Assembly (NCBI RefSeq): GCF_024357955.1
Contig: NZ_JANEYT010000008.1
Coordinates: 32,762 to 96,761, forward strand
Direction: 5' to 3'
DNA length: 64,000 nucleotides
Source: Photobacterium pectinilyticum
GTDB taxonomy: Bacteria; Pseudomonadota; Gammaproteobacteria; Enterobacterales; Vibrionaceae
Part shown: piece after piece, positions 50,084 through 59,264 of the stretch
Layout of the letters: the number at the start of each line of letters is the position of its first letter
Numbering within the stretch: position 1 is the first letter of the stretch
The notes under the pieces: generated by a model
Databases searched by the model: none
Told to the model about the DNA's origin: nothing
Seen by the model: the letters and a program-made list of their open reading frames with translations, nothing else
Made by a program: the position numbers and the translations under genes

Positions 50084-50099
50084 ACGCAAACGTTTGTCT
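50084..50099. promoter_or_regulatory. PurR-type operator (candidate)
   Basis: ACGCAAACGTTTGTCT matches the PurR consensus ACGCAAACGTTTNCNT at all fixed positions but one. It lies 55 bp after ygfA and 160 bp before rpiA. RpiA supplies ribose-5-phosphate for PRPP and hence purines, so PurR control would make sense. No repressor-overlapping promoter is obvious. Confidence 0.55.
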
Positions 50100-50190
50100 T
50101 TTCTGTACCACAGCCATCACTTAAGCCTATGTTATTAATAGGGTTGTCTTTTTATCCAACTTAGGGTGCATTTATCCGGCCAGATAACGA

Positions 50191-50219
50191 CTGACGCCAG
50201 ACCGCTATTTGGCTATAAT
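50191..50219 (+). promoter_or_regulatory. rpiA promoter
   Basis: -35 CTGACG (50191-50196), 17-bp spacer, consensus -10 TATAAT (50214-50219), about 40 bp before the rpiA ATG. Confidence 0.65.
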
Positions 50220-50259
50220 CAGCGCTCCGCGCAACGTTTGTCATCACGAGGAGATAAGC

Positions 50260-50919
50260 ATGACACAAGATGAAATGAAGAAAGCTGCTGGCTGGGCTGC
50301 TCTAGAGTACGTAAAGAAAGGCAGCATTGTAGGTGTCGGTACTGGCTCGACGGTTAATCACTTCATCGATGCTTTGGCTACCCGCAAAGAAGAAATTAAA
50401 GGTGCAGTATCAAGCTCTGTCGCTTCTACTGAGCGCCTTGAGCAAATCGGTATCCCTGTATTTGATGCCAACGAAGTCTCTAGCCTAGATATTTATGTAG
50501 ACGGTGCTGACGAAATCAACGGCGAATACGACATGATCAAAGGCGGCGGCGCAGCCCTGACCCGCGAAAAAATCGTGGCAGCGATTGCCAAGCAGTTTAT
50601 CTGTATTGTTGATGACACCAAGCAAGTTGATGTGCTGGGTCAATTCCCGCTACCGGTTGAAGTGATCCCGATGGCACGCTCATACATCGGCCGCGAGTTG
50701 GTTAAGCTTGGTGGTGACCCTGAGTACCGCGAAGGCTGTGTCACCGACAACGGCAATATTATTCTGGATGTCCACAACATGGCTATCACCGACCCGAAAG
50801 CAATGGAAGAAAAAATCAACGCCCTGCCGGGTGTCGTGACTGTTGGCCTATTTGCCCACCGCGGTGCTGATGTTCTGCTTGTCGGCAGCCCTGAAGGCGT
50901 GAAAAAATTCGAAAAGTAA
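50260..50919 (+). CDS. rpiA: Ribose-5-phosphate isomerase A
   Basis: Interconverts ribose-5-phosphate and ribulose-5-phosphate. [16 protein letters not shown] binds phosphate; [28 protein letters not shown] carries catalytic Asp and Lys. The ATG at 50260 gives 219 aa, equal to E. coli, with GAGGAG 6 bases upstream; a frame extending further upstream would overlap the promoter. serA follows, the usual rpiA-serA neighbourhood. Confidence 0.98.
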   Translation: MTQDEMKKAAGWAALEYVKKGSIVGVGTGSTVNHFIDALATRKEEIKGAVSSSVASTERLEQIGIPVFDANEVSSLDIYVDGADEINGEYDMIKGGGAALTREKIVAAIAKQFICIVDDTKQVDVLGQFPLPVEVIPMARSYIGRELVKLGGDPEYREGCVTDNGNIILDVHNMAITDPKAMEEKINALPGVVTVGLFAHRGADVLLVGSPEGVKKFEK

Positions 50920-50982
50920 TCACTTAGCCCTTTTTTACCTTGGCTGACAAAGAAAAAGGCGCTTTTAGCGTTACTCACTTTC

Positions 50983-51008
50983 AAAACGGCATAATATATG
51001 CCGTTTTT
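50983..51008 (+). terminator. Terminator of rpiA
   Basis: An 11-bp stem AAAACGGCATA/TATGCCGTTTT with a 3-base loop, continuing into a T-tract, 64 bp after the rpiA stop. Confidence 0.9.
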
Positions 51009-51193
51009 TATTATCAATCCTGTAATATTCTTACCCATTCTGGTCAATTTTTGATAACTTAACTGGCAGCATGTAAGCAAACCGAATGTGGTGCTCATGG
51101 GTTGCCCGTATACAGGAAATCTATTCCTTCCTTTTCCTGCCTCAGCCCAGCTCCCATGAGCCCCTCAGCCACCAGCGTTAAGGATGAATATCA

Positions 51194-52423
51194 ATGGCTA
51201 AAGTTTCACTGGAAAAAGACAAAATAAAGATCCTGCTGTTAGAAGGCGTCCACCCTTCAGCAATTGAGGTACTTCAGCAGGCAGGCTACAGCAACATCGA
51301 ATACCACAAAGGATCCCTTTCCGGTGACGAACTGCTTGCAGCCATTGCAGACGCCCATTTCGTTGGCATCCGCTCCCGCACCCAACTGACAGAGGAAGTT
51401 TTCTGCGCTGCACAAAAACTGATTGCGGTCGGTTGCTTCTGTATTGGCACCAACCAAGTTGAATTGAGTGCCGCCGCCAAACGGGGGATCCCGGTCTTCA
51501 ACGCCCCATTCTCCAACACCCGAAGTGTGGCTGAACTGGTACTGGGTGAGATCCTGTTACTGCTTCGTGGTATTCCAGAAAAAAATGCCAAGGCTCACCG
51601 TGGCGAATGGTTAAAATCTGCCGACCAGTCTTTCGAAGCCCGTGGCAAACGCCTCGGTATTATCGGTTACGGCCATATCGGTACCCAGCTTGGGATCTTG
51701 GCTGAAAACCTAGGCATGAAGGTATACTTCTACGATATCGAAAACAAACTATCACTGGGCAATGCAACCCAAGTACCATCGATGACCGAGCTGCTAAATA
51801 AGTGTGATGTGATCAGCCTGCACGTACCGGAAACTCCAGATACCCAAGATATGATGGGTGCCGAAGAGTTTGCCCGCATGAAGCCGGGTTCTATTTTCAT
51901 CAACGCGGCCCGTGGTACGGTCGTCGATATCGACTCACTGTGCAGCGCGCTGGAGAGCAACCACATTGCCGGTGCTGCTATCGATGTGTTCCCGGTTGAG
52001 CCTAAAACCAACAACGATCCGTTCGAGAGCCCATTGGCCAAGTTCGACAACGTGCTGCTAACACCGCACATCGGTGGCTCGACCCAGGAAGCACAAGCAA
52101 ATATTGGTATTGAAGTGGCTGGCAAGATGGCCAAGTACTCAGATAACGGCTCTACCCTATCTGCAGTTGGATTCCCTGAGGTATCCCTGCCTGAGCACAG
52201 AGAGTGCTCACGCTTGCTGCACATTCACGAAAACCGCCCGGGGATCCTCAACCAGATCACCACAATCTTTGCTTCCGAAGGGATCAACATCGCTGCCCAG
52301 TACCTGCAAACCGGGGCTGAGATCGGCTATGTGGTAATTGATGTCGAGACCGAGCGATCGGAAGAAGCTCTGTCGAAGCTAAAATTGATCGACGGCACTA
52401 TCCGCGCCCGTATCCTGCACTAA
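51194..52423 (+). CDS. serA: D-3-phosphoglycerate dehydrogenase
   Basis: First step of serine synthesis, NAD-dependent. The Rossmann motif is LGIIGYGHIGTQLG; catalytic elements are NAARGTVVDID and LTPHIGGSTQEAQ (active-site His). The C-terminal ACT domain (LLHIHENRPGILNQITTIFA) binds serine for feedback inhibition. 409 aa, E. coli type. It has its own terminator and a 270-bp upstream region. Confidence 0.98.
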   Translation: MAKVSLEKDKIKILLLEGVHPSAIEVLQQAGYSNIEYHKGSLSGDELLAAIADAHFVGIRSRTQLTEEVFCAAQKLIAVGCFCIGTNQVELSAAAKRGIPVFNAPFSNTRSVAELVLGEILLLLRGIPEKNAKAHRGEWLKSADQSFEARGKRLGIIGYGHIGTQLGILAENLGMKVYFYDIENKLSLGNATQVPSMTELLNKCDVISLHVPETPDTQDMMGAEEFARMKPGSIFINAARGTVVDIDSLCSALESNHIAGAAIDVFPVEPKTNNDPFESPLAKFDNVLLTPHIGGSTQEAQANIGIEVAGKMAKYSDNGSTLSAVGFPEVSLPEHRECSRLLHIHENRPGILNQITTIFASEGINIAAQYLQTGAEIGYVVIDVETERSEEALSKLKLIDGTIRARILH

Positions 52424-52450
52424 GCGCGAACGGCTGCCGAAAACAACAAA

Positions 52451-52473
52451 GGAGAGCAAATGCTCTCCTTTTA
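52451..52473 (+). terminator. Terminator of serA
   Basis: AGGAGAGC-AAAT-GCTCTCCT followed by a short T-run, between the converging serA and yggE genes. Confidence 0.75.
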
Positions 52474-52504
52474 AATTCTGGCTATTGCCTCGCGCCAAAT
52501 AAGC

Positions 52505-53203
52505 CTATTCCTCAAGCTTAAACACGACCTCAACACGATCACGGATGGTGATCTGGGTATCCTGATAGCTGACGGCATTCTCCGGTGCAGCGTCCATTGC
52601 CATGCGCATCACCATAGGACGAGACTGGCTGACCTGATAAGAGATCTGCCATACTCCATCCAAGGACTCACCAAACCCTTTAGCGAGCGATTCCGCCTTG
52701 GCAATGGCATCTTTGATTGCAGCCTGACGCGCTTGCTCCATATACTCGTCTTCGTTGCTAACCTTAAGCTCAATATTGTTGATGCGGTTGATACCGTCAC
52801 CCAACGCGCTATCAAGGTAAGTATTAAGGTTCCCCAGCTCATTCACCGTCACCGTTACATGGCGGCTAGCACGGTAGCCCTTGAGCTCCGGCTCTTTGTC
52901 TTTAGGGTAGCGATACTGAGGCTGCAGGCTAATATTGGCGCTTTGGATTTGATTGCGATCCAAGCCCTGCTCCAGCAAGCGCGCCACAAATGCTTCAACG
53001 GCTTTATCCACTGCCTGCTTGGCGTCTTTTGCCGTTGGACGGATCTCTTCGACAGCAACGGCAAACACCGCCATATCCGGCAGGGCTGTGATCTCGCCAT
53101 TACCGGTTGTCTGCAAATGCGGAACACTCACCGTGGCTGCAGCCATACCACTGGTACCCAACAAACCCAACCCCAACATTACTGCGACAAGTTGTTTTTT
53201 CAT
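52505..53203 (-). CDS. SIMPL-domain periplasmic protein YggE
   Basis: 232 aa with a signal peptide (about 1-23, GMAAA then TVSVP). The rest is a SIMPL/DUF541 domain (LQTTGNGEITALPDMAVFAVAVEE, RDRVEVVFKLEE at the end). E. coli YggE lowers oxidative stress by an unknown mechanism and forms ring oligomers in related proteins. It lies between serA and argP, the same relative position as in E. coli. Confidence 0.9.
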   Translation of the reverse strand: MKKQLVAVMLGLGLLGTSGMAAATVSVPHLQTTGNGEITALPDMAVFAVAVEEIRPTAKDAKQAVDKAVEAFVARLLEQGLDRNQIQSANISLQPQYRYPKDKEPELKGYRASRHVTVTVNELGNLNTYLDSALGDGINRINNIELKVSNEDEYMEQARQAAIKDAIAKAESLAKGFGESLDGVWQISYQVSQSRPMVMRMAMDAAPENAVSYQDTQITIRDRVEVVFKLEE

Positions 53204-53312
53204 CTGGCCTATTCCTATTTTATTAATCTATTTTTTCATGCGTTGTCCATACGACAACGGACAGAGACAAAAAATTCCTTTGATTGATAACTTTTTGTAC
53301 ATTGTTTTATAT

Positions 53313-54209
53313 TTATTGTGGCAGGACCTTCCCAGCATAATGAGTCATCTGTTCAGACAAGTCAGACAATACCCCACTTTCCAGTGCCCAGTGATGCCAA
53401 TACATTCTGCGAGTCAAGAAAGTATCCGGAGTCAGGTTAACCAATGTTCCTGCATCAAGCTCCTGCTGGATTTGGATCCGAGGAATAAGGCAATAGGCGA
53501 TGCCCTCCACCGCCATCCTGACAAAGGCCTCCGACGAACGCACCGTGTGCTTCATTACACTGCCAAAAGGCAGATTGAAATGCTGATGGATAAATCGCTC
53601 GTGCACATCATCGTGATAATCGAATGCAACACTGGGTGCGGCCAGCAAGGTGTCGCGGTTTACCCCTTGGGAGAAATACTTATCAGCGAATGACGGACTG
53701 GCCACGCAGAGGAAATCCACCCTGCCAAGATAATCAGCCACACATCCCGGCATCGGGGTAGACTCCATACTGATCGCCCCAACCACCTCGCCACCGCGCA
53801 GCTTATCCAGAGTTCGGGATTCATCTTCGATCATCAGATTGAGCTCAATCCGCCTTGAGCGCAACAAAGGACTCAGTGCAGGTAACAACCAAGTGGCCAG
53901 ACTATCGGCATTGGTCGCGATAGACACCGACAATGGCTGGCTGCTTTCATCCGGTGTCAGCTCGGGTAACAGCTCTTGCTCGAGCAGGCGCACCCGACGA
54001 TACAGCCCCAGCATTTTTTGTCCTGCCGCTGTTGGGCGTGGCGGCTGCTCCCTGACCAGCATGGGTTGGGCCATCAACTTTTCCAACTGCTTGATCCGCT
54101 GTGACACCGCCGATTGGGTAATACACAAGTACTCTGCTGCCCGCTCAAATCCCCGTTGGGATATCACCGCATCAAGCGCTTCAATCCATCGATAATCCAG
54201 TCCTCGCAC
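53313..54209 (-). CDS. argP: LysR-family regulator ArgP (IciA)
   Basis: Activates argO and other lysine/arginine-related genes, responding to Arg and Lys. The helix-turn-helix [26 protein letters not shown] and the [15 protein letters not shown] segment are very close to E. coli ArgP. 298 aa. The start is GTG with AGGTG upstream. Divergent from argO, the regulated exporter gene, with a LysR-type box between them. Confidence 0.95.
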   Translation of the reverse strand: MRGLDYRWIEALDAVISQRGFERAAEYLCITQSAVSQRIKQLEKLMAQPMLVREQPPRPTAAGQKMLGLYRRVRLLEQELLPELTPDESSQPLSVSIATNADSLATWLLPALSPLLRSRRIELNLMIEDESRTLDKLRGGEVVGAISMESTPMPGCVADYLGRVDFLCVASPSFADKYFSQGVNRDTLLAAPSVAFDYHDDVHERFIHQHFNLPFGSVMKHTVRSSEAFVRMAVEGIAYCLIPRIQIQQELDAGTLVNLTPDTFLTRRMYWHHWALESGVLSDLSEQMTHYAGKVLPQ

Positions 54210-54245
54210 CTTTTTTCACCTACTTTGTATCTGTATCGCGCCTTC

Positions 54246-54260
54246 ATTAGAAAGTCTAAT
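54246..54260. promoter_or_regulatory. LysR-type operator between argP and argO
   Basis: ATTAGA-AAG-TCTAAT is a perfect inverted repeat that also satisfies the T-N11-A rule for LysR regulators. It lies in the 176-bp divergent argP-argO region, the expected place for ArgP binding. Confidence 0.6.
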
Positions 54261-54385
54261 ATTACATAAATTTTATTAGTTGTACTTAACAGTAGTGGCA
54301 AGAGTATGCTTGCGCCAACACTTTCAATCCGGCCTCCCAGATACAGGGAGAAACCGAAATATCAGATAATAAGGTAAGCAGTAAA

Positions 54386-55018
54386 ATGAGCATTTGGGCG
54401 TTATTACAAGGATTTGGACTAGGCGCATCGATGATTATCCCGATAGGGGCACAGAACGCCTTCGTGCTCAATCAGGGAATAAAGCGCAATCACCACCTCA
54501 CCACCGCGGCCATCTGCAGCGTACTTGATACCTTGTTTATTAGCCTAGGCATCTTTGGTGGCGGGGCATTACTATCCAGCAATGAAACCTTGCTGACCAG
54601 TGTCACTGTCGGCGGGATCCTGTTCTTGACCTTTTATGGCTGCTTGTCATTAAGTAGCGCCCTTAGCAAGCCTTCCAAGCAAGAGCAGAACAAAGAGGTA
54701 TTGGCCCACGGCCGCCGTGCCGTGATCCTCGGTGCACTGGCTGTCACCGTGCTTAATCCACACATGTACCTCGACACTGTGGTCATTCTGGGCTCTATCG
54801 GCGGCCAATTTGAAGGCAATGACCGCGTGGCCTTTGCCATCGGTACCATCCTGGCATCGTTTGTCTGGTTCTATACGCTATCGCTGGGCGCCGCTAAATT
54901 AGGGCCGGCATTGTCAAAACCCAAAGTAAAAGGCGGAATCGACCTCGCCGTTGCCGCTATGATGTTCTTCATAGCCAGCCGTCTGGTACAAGAATTATGG
55001 AGCCAATATGCAATCTGA
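54386..55018 (+). CDS. argO: Arginine exporter ArgO
   Basis: LysE-family amino acid exporter with about six membrane helices. The N-terminus LLQGFGLGASMIIPIGAQNAFVLNQGI and VTVLNPHMYLDTVVILGS are LysE/ArgO signatures. 210 aa. Divergent from its regulator argP. The last 11 bp overlap the start of a YbaK-like gene, so the two are translated together. Confidence 0.95.
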   Translation: MSIWALLQGFGLGASMIIPIGAQNAFVLNQGIKRNHHLTTAAICSVLDTLFISLGIFGGGALLSSNETLLTSVTVGGILFLTFYGCLSLSSALSKPSKQEQNKEVLAHGRRAVILGALAVTVLNPHMYLDTVVILGSIGGQFEGNDRVAFAIGTILASFVWFYTLSLGAAKLGPALSKPKVKGGIDLAVAAMMFFIASRLVQELWSQYAI

Positions 55019-55502
55019 GAAGTTAGAACAAATTTACCTGAGTAATCTGGCCTTGTTTGGGCAAACCAGTGTCAGCTACCAGCAGTGGCAGCATGAAGCC
55101 ATTTTGGATTATGAGACCGATGAGAAAATTGCCAACGAGCTTGGCTGGACAGCCGCTCCGACCAAGAGTCTGTTCATGCGCCTCAAGGGCGGTGGCCACA
55201 GTCTGTTGCTGACTCACCGCGACAGCCGGCTCGACAGTAAACTAGTCAAGCAGGTACTGGGAAAGAAGGTGTCAGTGTGCAGTCATGAAGAAATGACTGA
55301 GGTGATAGGCTGTATACCCGGCGCAGTCTGTCCGTTCGGCCTGCCGGAAGAGATCTCCCTGTTGATAGATCCGGTTCTTTACCAGCATGACGAGCTGATG
55401 TTTACCCCGGGCAAGCCGGAGCTAACCTTTGCCTTTGCCAGCCGCGATCTCGACAAGCTACTGTCGGCACTGCCAAATACAGTGATCCCGCTGCCGAGTT
55501 AA
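55008..55502 (+). CDS. YbaK/aminoacyl-tRNA synthetase-associated domain protein
   Basis: 164 aa, ProX/PrdX-like member of the trans-editing family: the KSLFMRLKGGGHSLLLTHRDSRLDSKLV segment and the late EVIGCIPGAVCPFGLP loop are typical. GGAG lies 5 bases before the ATG, inside argO. It is distinct in sequence from the YbaK-like protein encoded at 41602. Substrate unknown; the overlap with argO may only reflect operon packing. Confidence 0.85.
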   Translation: MQSEKLEQIYLSNLALFGQTSVSYQQWQHEAILDYETDEKIANELGWTAAPTKSLFMRLKGGGHSLLLTHRDSRLDSKLVKQVLGKKVSVCSHEEMTEVIGCIPGAVCPFGLPEEISLLIDPVLYQHDELMFTPGKPELTFAFASRDLDKLLSALPNTVIPLPS

Positions 55503-55556
55503 TAATTCCAACCTACATAAATATTTGATCAGTATTGCTAGTTAAAATCGCACATA

Positions 55557-55587
55557 AAAAAATGGAGCCTTGCGGCTCCATTTTTTG
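55557..55587. terminator. Bidirectional terminator between the YbaK-like gene and mscS
   Basis: A 10-bp stem AAATGGAGCC/GGCTCCATTT with loop TTGC, flanked by A and T tracts, between converging genes. Confidence 0.92.
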
Positions 55588-55599
55588 TTGGTATCGATA

Positions 55600-56523
55600 T
55601 TACTGCTCGAGAGCCTTGTTGAGGTGGACATCCATCTGCGGATACGGGATCCCGATGTTTTCTTTATCCAACTCTTCTTTGATAGCCTGCATCAAATCGA
55701 AGTATACCGCCCAGTAATCTGCGGTATTCACCCAAGGACGTACCGCGAAATTAACGGAGGAATCAGCCAGTGCCAATACACCCACCGTTGGCTCAGGATC
55801 TTTCAATATACGCGCATCGGCTTCTATCACCCTAGTCAGCACCGCTTTGGTATGCTTGAGATCGGCATCATAAGAAACACCAATCACCAAGTCGATACGG
55901 CGGGTTTTATGGCGTGAATAGTTGGTGATTGGGCCACCAATAACCCCCGCATTCGGCACTACCACCATTTTATTGTCAGGGGTTTTCAGGATGGTAGAGA
56001 ACACTTGGATCGACTCGACCGACCCAGATACCCCACCAATCTCAACAAAATCGCCCGACTTGAACGGACGGAAGGCAACGATCAATACACCGGCAGCGAA
56101 GTTTGACAGCGAGCCCTGCAAAGCCAAGCCAACGGCCAAACCGGCGGCACCGATCACGGCAACGACGGATGCCGTCTGTACACCGACGCGGCCCAAAGCA
56201 GCAATCAGTACAATCACAAACAACAGGTAACGCACCAGCGATTGGAGAAACTCAACAACCGCCTCGTCCATATCTTTTCTGCGCAGCATTTTTGCCACGC
56301 CATTGGCAATGCTCTTGGTGATGATATTACCAATAAACAGGATCAACAACGCAGATAGGATGTTCACCCCGTACTGGATCAGTAGTTCCTGATTGTCAGC
56401 CACCCAAGTACCGGCATTGAGCACGCCATTGGTCAAATCATTATCTTTGATGGTATCCACCACCGTATCTGCAACACCTGTGACGGTATCCGTTACGGTA
56501 TCTGTAACACTACTCTCACTCAT
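55600..56523 (-). CDS. mscS: Small-conductance mechanosensitive channel MscS
   Basis: Heptameric inner-membrane channel that opens on membrane tension to protect against hypo-osmotic shock. Three membrane helices lie in the first ~150 residues; the pore helix is AVIGAAGLAVGLALQGSLSNFAAGV. The C-terminal vestibule follows. 307 aa from the ATG at 56523. The N-terminal ~30 residues contain a repeated VTDTV/DTV pattern longer than in E. coli MscS. It sits between argO and fbaA, as in E. coli. Confidence 0.95.
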   Translation of the reverse strand: MSESSVTDTVTDTVTGVADTVVDTIKDNDLTNGVLNAGTWVADNQELLIQYGVNILSALLILFIGNIITKSIANGVAKMLRRKDMDEAVVEFLQSLVRYLLFVIVLIAALGRVGVQTASVVAVIGAAGLAVGLALQGSLSNFAAGVLIVAFRPFKSGDFVEIGGVSGSVESIQVFSTILKTPDNKMVVVPNAGVIGGPITNYSRHKTRRIDLVIGVSYDADLKHTKAVLTRVIEADARILKDPEPTVGVLALADSSVNFAVRPWVNTADYWAVYFDLMQAIKEELDKENIGIPYPQMDVHLNKALEQ

Positions 56524-56747
56524 ACCTTTCTCATCCTGCAAATATTATTTCCTTTCCCATCCCTAAAACTCGCGGGAGCACAAATAATCATAGGCTTAAT
56601 TATGAAAATTACTTATGCAATCACCACTATAACAGTGATTAATTGATTTTGCTGAGCACTAAAAGCGATTTTTCGCACCGAACAATATTGCTCGTCTAAA
56701 AAATCGCCAACAATAAATTGGGAGGGTTCACAAACAAATGACAGGCA

Positions 56748-56775
56748 TAAAAAAACCCGCCGTAGCGGGTTTTTT
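56748..56775 (-). terminator. Terminator of fbaA
   Basis: AAACCCGC-TACG-GCGGGTTT on the minus strand followed by a U-tract, about 30 bp after the fbaA stop. A and T tracts on both sides make it potentially bidirectional. Confidence 0.92.
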
Positions 56776-56799
56776 CTTAGCTTAGCGCAGGACGTAAAA

Positions 56800-57876
56800 T
56801 TATAGTACGTCGATAGCGTTAAGGTCAGAGAATGCTTTCTCTAGGCGAGCAACCATTGAAGACTGACCAGCACGTAGCCATACGCGAGGATCGTAGTACT
56901 TCTTGTTTGGCGCAGCTTCACCAGTTGGGTTACCGATCTGGCCTTGTAGGAAGTCACGGTTTGCAGCTTCGTATTGACGAACGCCATCCCAGTTAGCCCA
57001 CTGAGTATCAGTATCGATGTTCATTTTGATAACACCGTAGCCGATAGACTCTTGGATTTCTGCTTCAGAAGAACCAGAACCACCGTGGAATACGAAGTTT
57101 AGAGCGTTAGGTGCAATACCGAACTTCTCTGCACAGTATGCTTGAGAGTCACGTAGGATAGTTGGAGTCAGTACAACGTTACCCGCTTGGTAAACACCGT
57201 GTACGTTACCGAAAGATGCCGCGATAGTGAAACGAGGGCTGATAGCAACTAGCTTCTCGTAAGCGTAAGCTACATCTTCAGGAGAAGTGTATAGCTCAGA
57301 TGCGTCCATATCAGAGTTATCAACGCCGTCTTCTTCACCACCAGTACAACCTAGTTCGATTTCTAGTGTCATACCCATCTTAGCCATACGCTCTAGGTAC
57401 TTACCAGAAATCTCGATGTTCTCTTCTAGAGACTCTTCAGAAAGGTCAATCATGTGAGAAGAGAATAGAGGCTTACCAGTTTGCGCGAAGAACTCTTCAC
57501 CCGCGTCTAGTAGACCGTCGATCCATGGAAGAAGTTTCTTAGCAGCGTGGTCAGTGTGAAGAATTACTGGCACACCGTAAGCTTCAGCTACAGCGTGTAC
57601 GTATTTAGCACCAGCAACAGCACCTTTAATTTGTGCTTCTTGACCTTCTAGCTTCAGGCCTTTACCAGCGAAGAATGCAGCACCGCCGTTAGAGAACTGA
57701 ACAACAACTGGTGCTTTAACTTTTGCAGCAGCTTCTAGAACAGCGTTTACAGAGTCAGTGTTAACAACGTTAACCGCTGGAAGTGCGAACTTGTGCTCTT
57801 TAGCAATTTCAAAAACTTTCTGTACGTCGTCGCCAGAAATAACACCAGGTTTTACAAAATCGAAGATCTTAGACAT
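56800..57876 (-). CDS. fbaA: Fructose-bisphosphate aldolase, class II
   Basis: Zinc enzyme cleaving fructose 1,6-bisphosphate. Zn ligands lie in VILHTDHAAKKLLPW (about residue 110), ELGCTGGEEDGVDN, FGNVHGVY and FVFHGGSGSS. 358 aa. Strong codon bias of a highly expressed gene. AGGA precedes the ATG. Last gene of epd-pgk-fbaA. Confidence 0.99.
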   Translation of the reverse strand: MSKIFDFVKPGVISGDDVQKVFEIAKEHKFALPAVNVVNTDSVNAVLEAAAKVKAPVVVQFSNGGAAFFAGKGLKLEGQEAQIKGAVAGAKYVHAVAEAYGVPVILHTDHAAKKLLPWIDGLLDAGEEFFAQTGKPLFSSHMIDLSEESLEENIEISGKYLERMAKMGMTLEIELGCTGGEEDGVDNSDMDASELYTSPEDVAYAYEKLVAISPRFTIAASFGNVHGVYQAGNVVLTPTILRDSQAYCAEKFGIAPNALNFVFHGGSGSSEAEIQESIGYGVIKMNIDTDTQWANWDGVRQYEAANRDFLQGQIGNPTGEAAPNKKYYDPRVWLRAGQSSMVARLEKAFSDLNAIDVL

Positions 57877-58020
57877 AACAATAGTCCTATTTGCCTTGTT
57901 GTCTTATAAACAAAAAACTGTGCAATCGTTTGCGAAACGCCCGTATTCTACAAAAACATGACATCATTCACAAACGATTAGTGCGGAAGTGCTTTGCCGG
58001 AACTCCCGCCCTCAATTTAA

Positions 58021-59184
58021 TTAAGCTTTTGCACGCTCTTCTAGCATCGCAACAGCTGGAAGTACTTTACCTTCAACGAACTCAAGGAATGCACCACCAC
58101 CTGTCGAGATGTAAGAAACGTCAGCTTTGATACCGAACTTGTCGATAGCTGCTAGCGTGTCACCACCACCGGCTACAGAGAAACCTGCAGATTCAGCGAT
58201 TGCTTTAGAGATACCCGCGGTACCCGCTTCGAAGTTCTTGAACTCGAATACACCTACTGGGCCGTTCCAAAGGATAGTTTTTGCGTTGCCGATGATTTCA
58301 GCTAGTGCAGCCGTTGAATCTGGGCCAAGGTCGAAGATCATGTCGTCGTCTTGAACTTCAGAAACTTGCTTGATTTCAGCTTCAGCGTTCTCGTCGAATG
58401 CTTTTGCACAAGCAACGTCAGTTGCAACTGGGATAGCACACTCTTTCATTAGCTTCTGCGCGGTTTCAACTAGGTCTGCTTCGTAAAGAGACTTACCTAC
58501 GTTGTGGCCTTCAGCTGCGATGAATGTGTTCGCAATACCACCACCAACAACAAGTTGGTCAGCAATTTTAGATAGCGACTCAAGTACAGTTAGCTTAGTA
58601 GAAACTTTAGAACCGCCAACGATAGCAACGAGTGGACGCTCTGGGTTATCCATTGCTTTGCCTAGTGCTTCTAGCTCAGCAGCAAGAAGAGGACCCGCAC
58701 ATGCTACTGGCGCGTAAGTACCTACACCGTGTGTAGATGCTTGTGCACGGTGAGCCGTACCGAATGCGTCCATTACGAAGATGTCACACAGTGCAGCGTA
58801 CTGCTTAGATAGTGCTTCTTCGTTCTTCTTCTCGCCTTTGTTGAAGCGAACGTTTTCAAGAACAACTAGCTCACCAGCGTTCAGCTCTAGGCCGTCTAGG
58901 TAGTCTTTTGCTAGTTTAACGTCGCAATCTAGCGCGTCGTTTAGGTAGTTAACAACAGGCTGTAGAGAGAACTCTTCCGCGTACTCGCCTTCAGTTGGAC
59001 GACCCAGGTGAGAAGTAACCATTACTTTAGCGCCAGCTTCTAGGCACTGCTTGATAGTTGGTAGCGACGCAAGGATACGCGCATCAGAAGTTACTTTACC
59101 GTCTTTTACAGGAACGTTTAGGTCAGCACGGATGAATACGCGTTTACCCGCAAGTTCCAGATCAGTCATCTTGATTACAGACAT
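58021..59184 (-). CDS. pgk: Phosphoglycerate kinase
   Basis: Makes ATP and 3-phosphoglycerate from 1,3-bisphosphoglycerate. [16 protein letters not shown] is the N-terminal substrate motif and GGGDTLAAI the C-terminal nucleotide loop. The ATG at 59184 gives 387 aa, the E. coli length, with AGAGGA 6 bases upstream. A longer frame from 59202 lacks support. Between epd and fbaA. Confidence 0.99.
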   Translation of the reverse strand: MSVIKMTDLELAGKRVFIRADLNVPVKDGKVTSDARILASLPTIKQCLEAGAKVMVTSHLGRPTEGEYAEEFSLQPVVNYLNDALDCDVKLAKDYLDGLELNAGELVVLENVRFNKGEKKNEEALSKQYAALCDIFVMDAFGTAHRAQASTHGVGTYAPVACAGPLLAAELEALGKAMDNPERPLVAIVGGSKVSTKLTVLESLSKIADQLVVGGGIANTFIAAEGHNVGKSLYEADLVETAQKLMKECAIPVATDVACAKAFDENAEAEIKQVSEVQDDDMIFDLGPDSTAALAEIIGNAKTILWNGPVGVFEFKNFEAGTAGISKAIAESAGFSVAGGGDTLAAIDKFGIKADVSYISTGGGAFLEFVEGKVLPAVAMLEERAKA

Positions 59185-59264
59185 GGTTTGTCCTCTCAAC
59201 ATTAAATTAATTTAAAATCAAAGTTTTTATCGGCCCAGCGTCACTGCCAGACCCTAATAATTCG

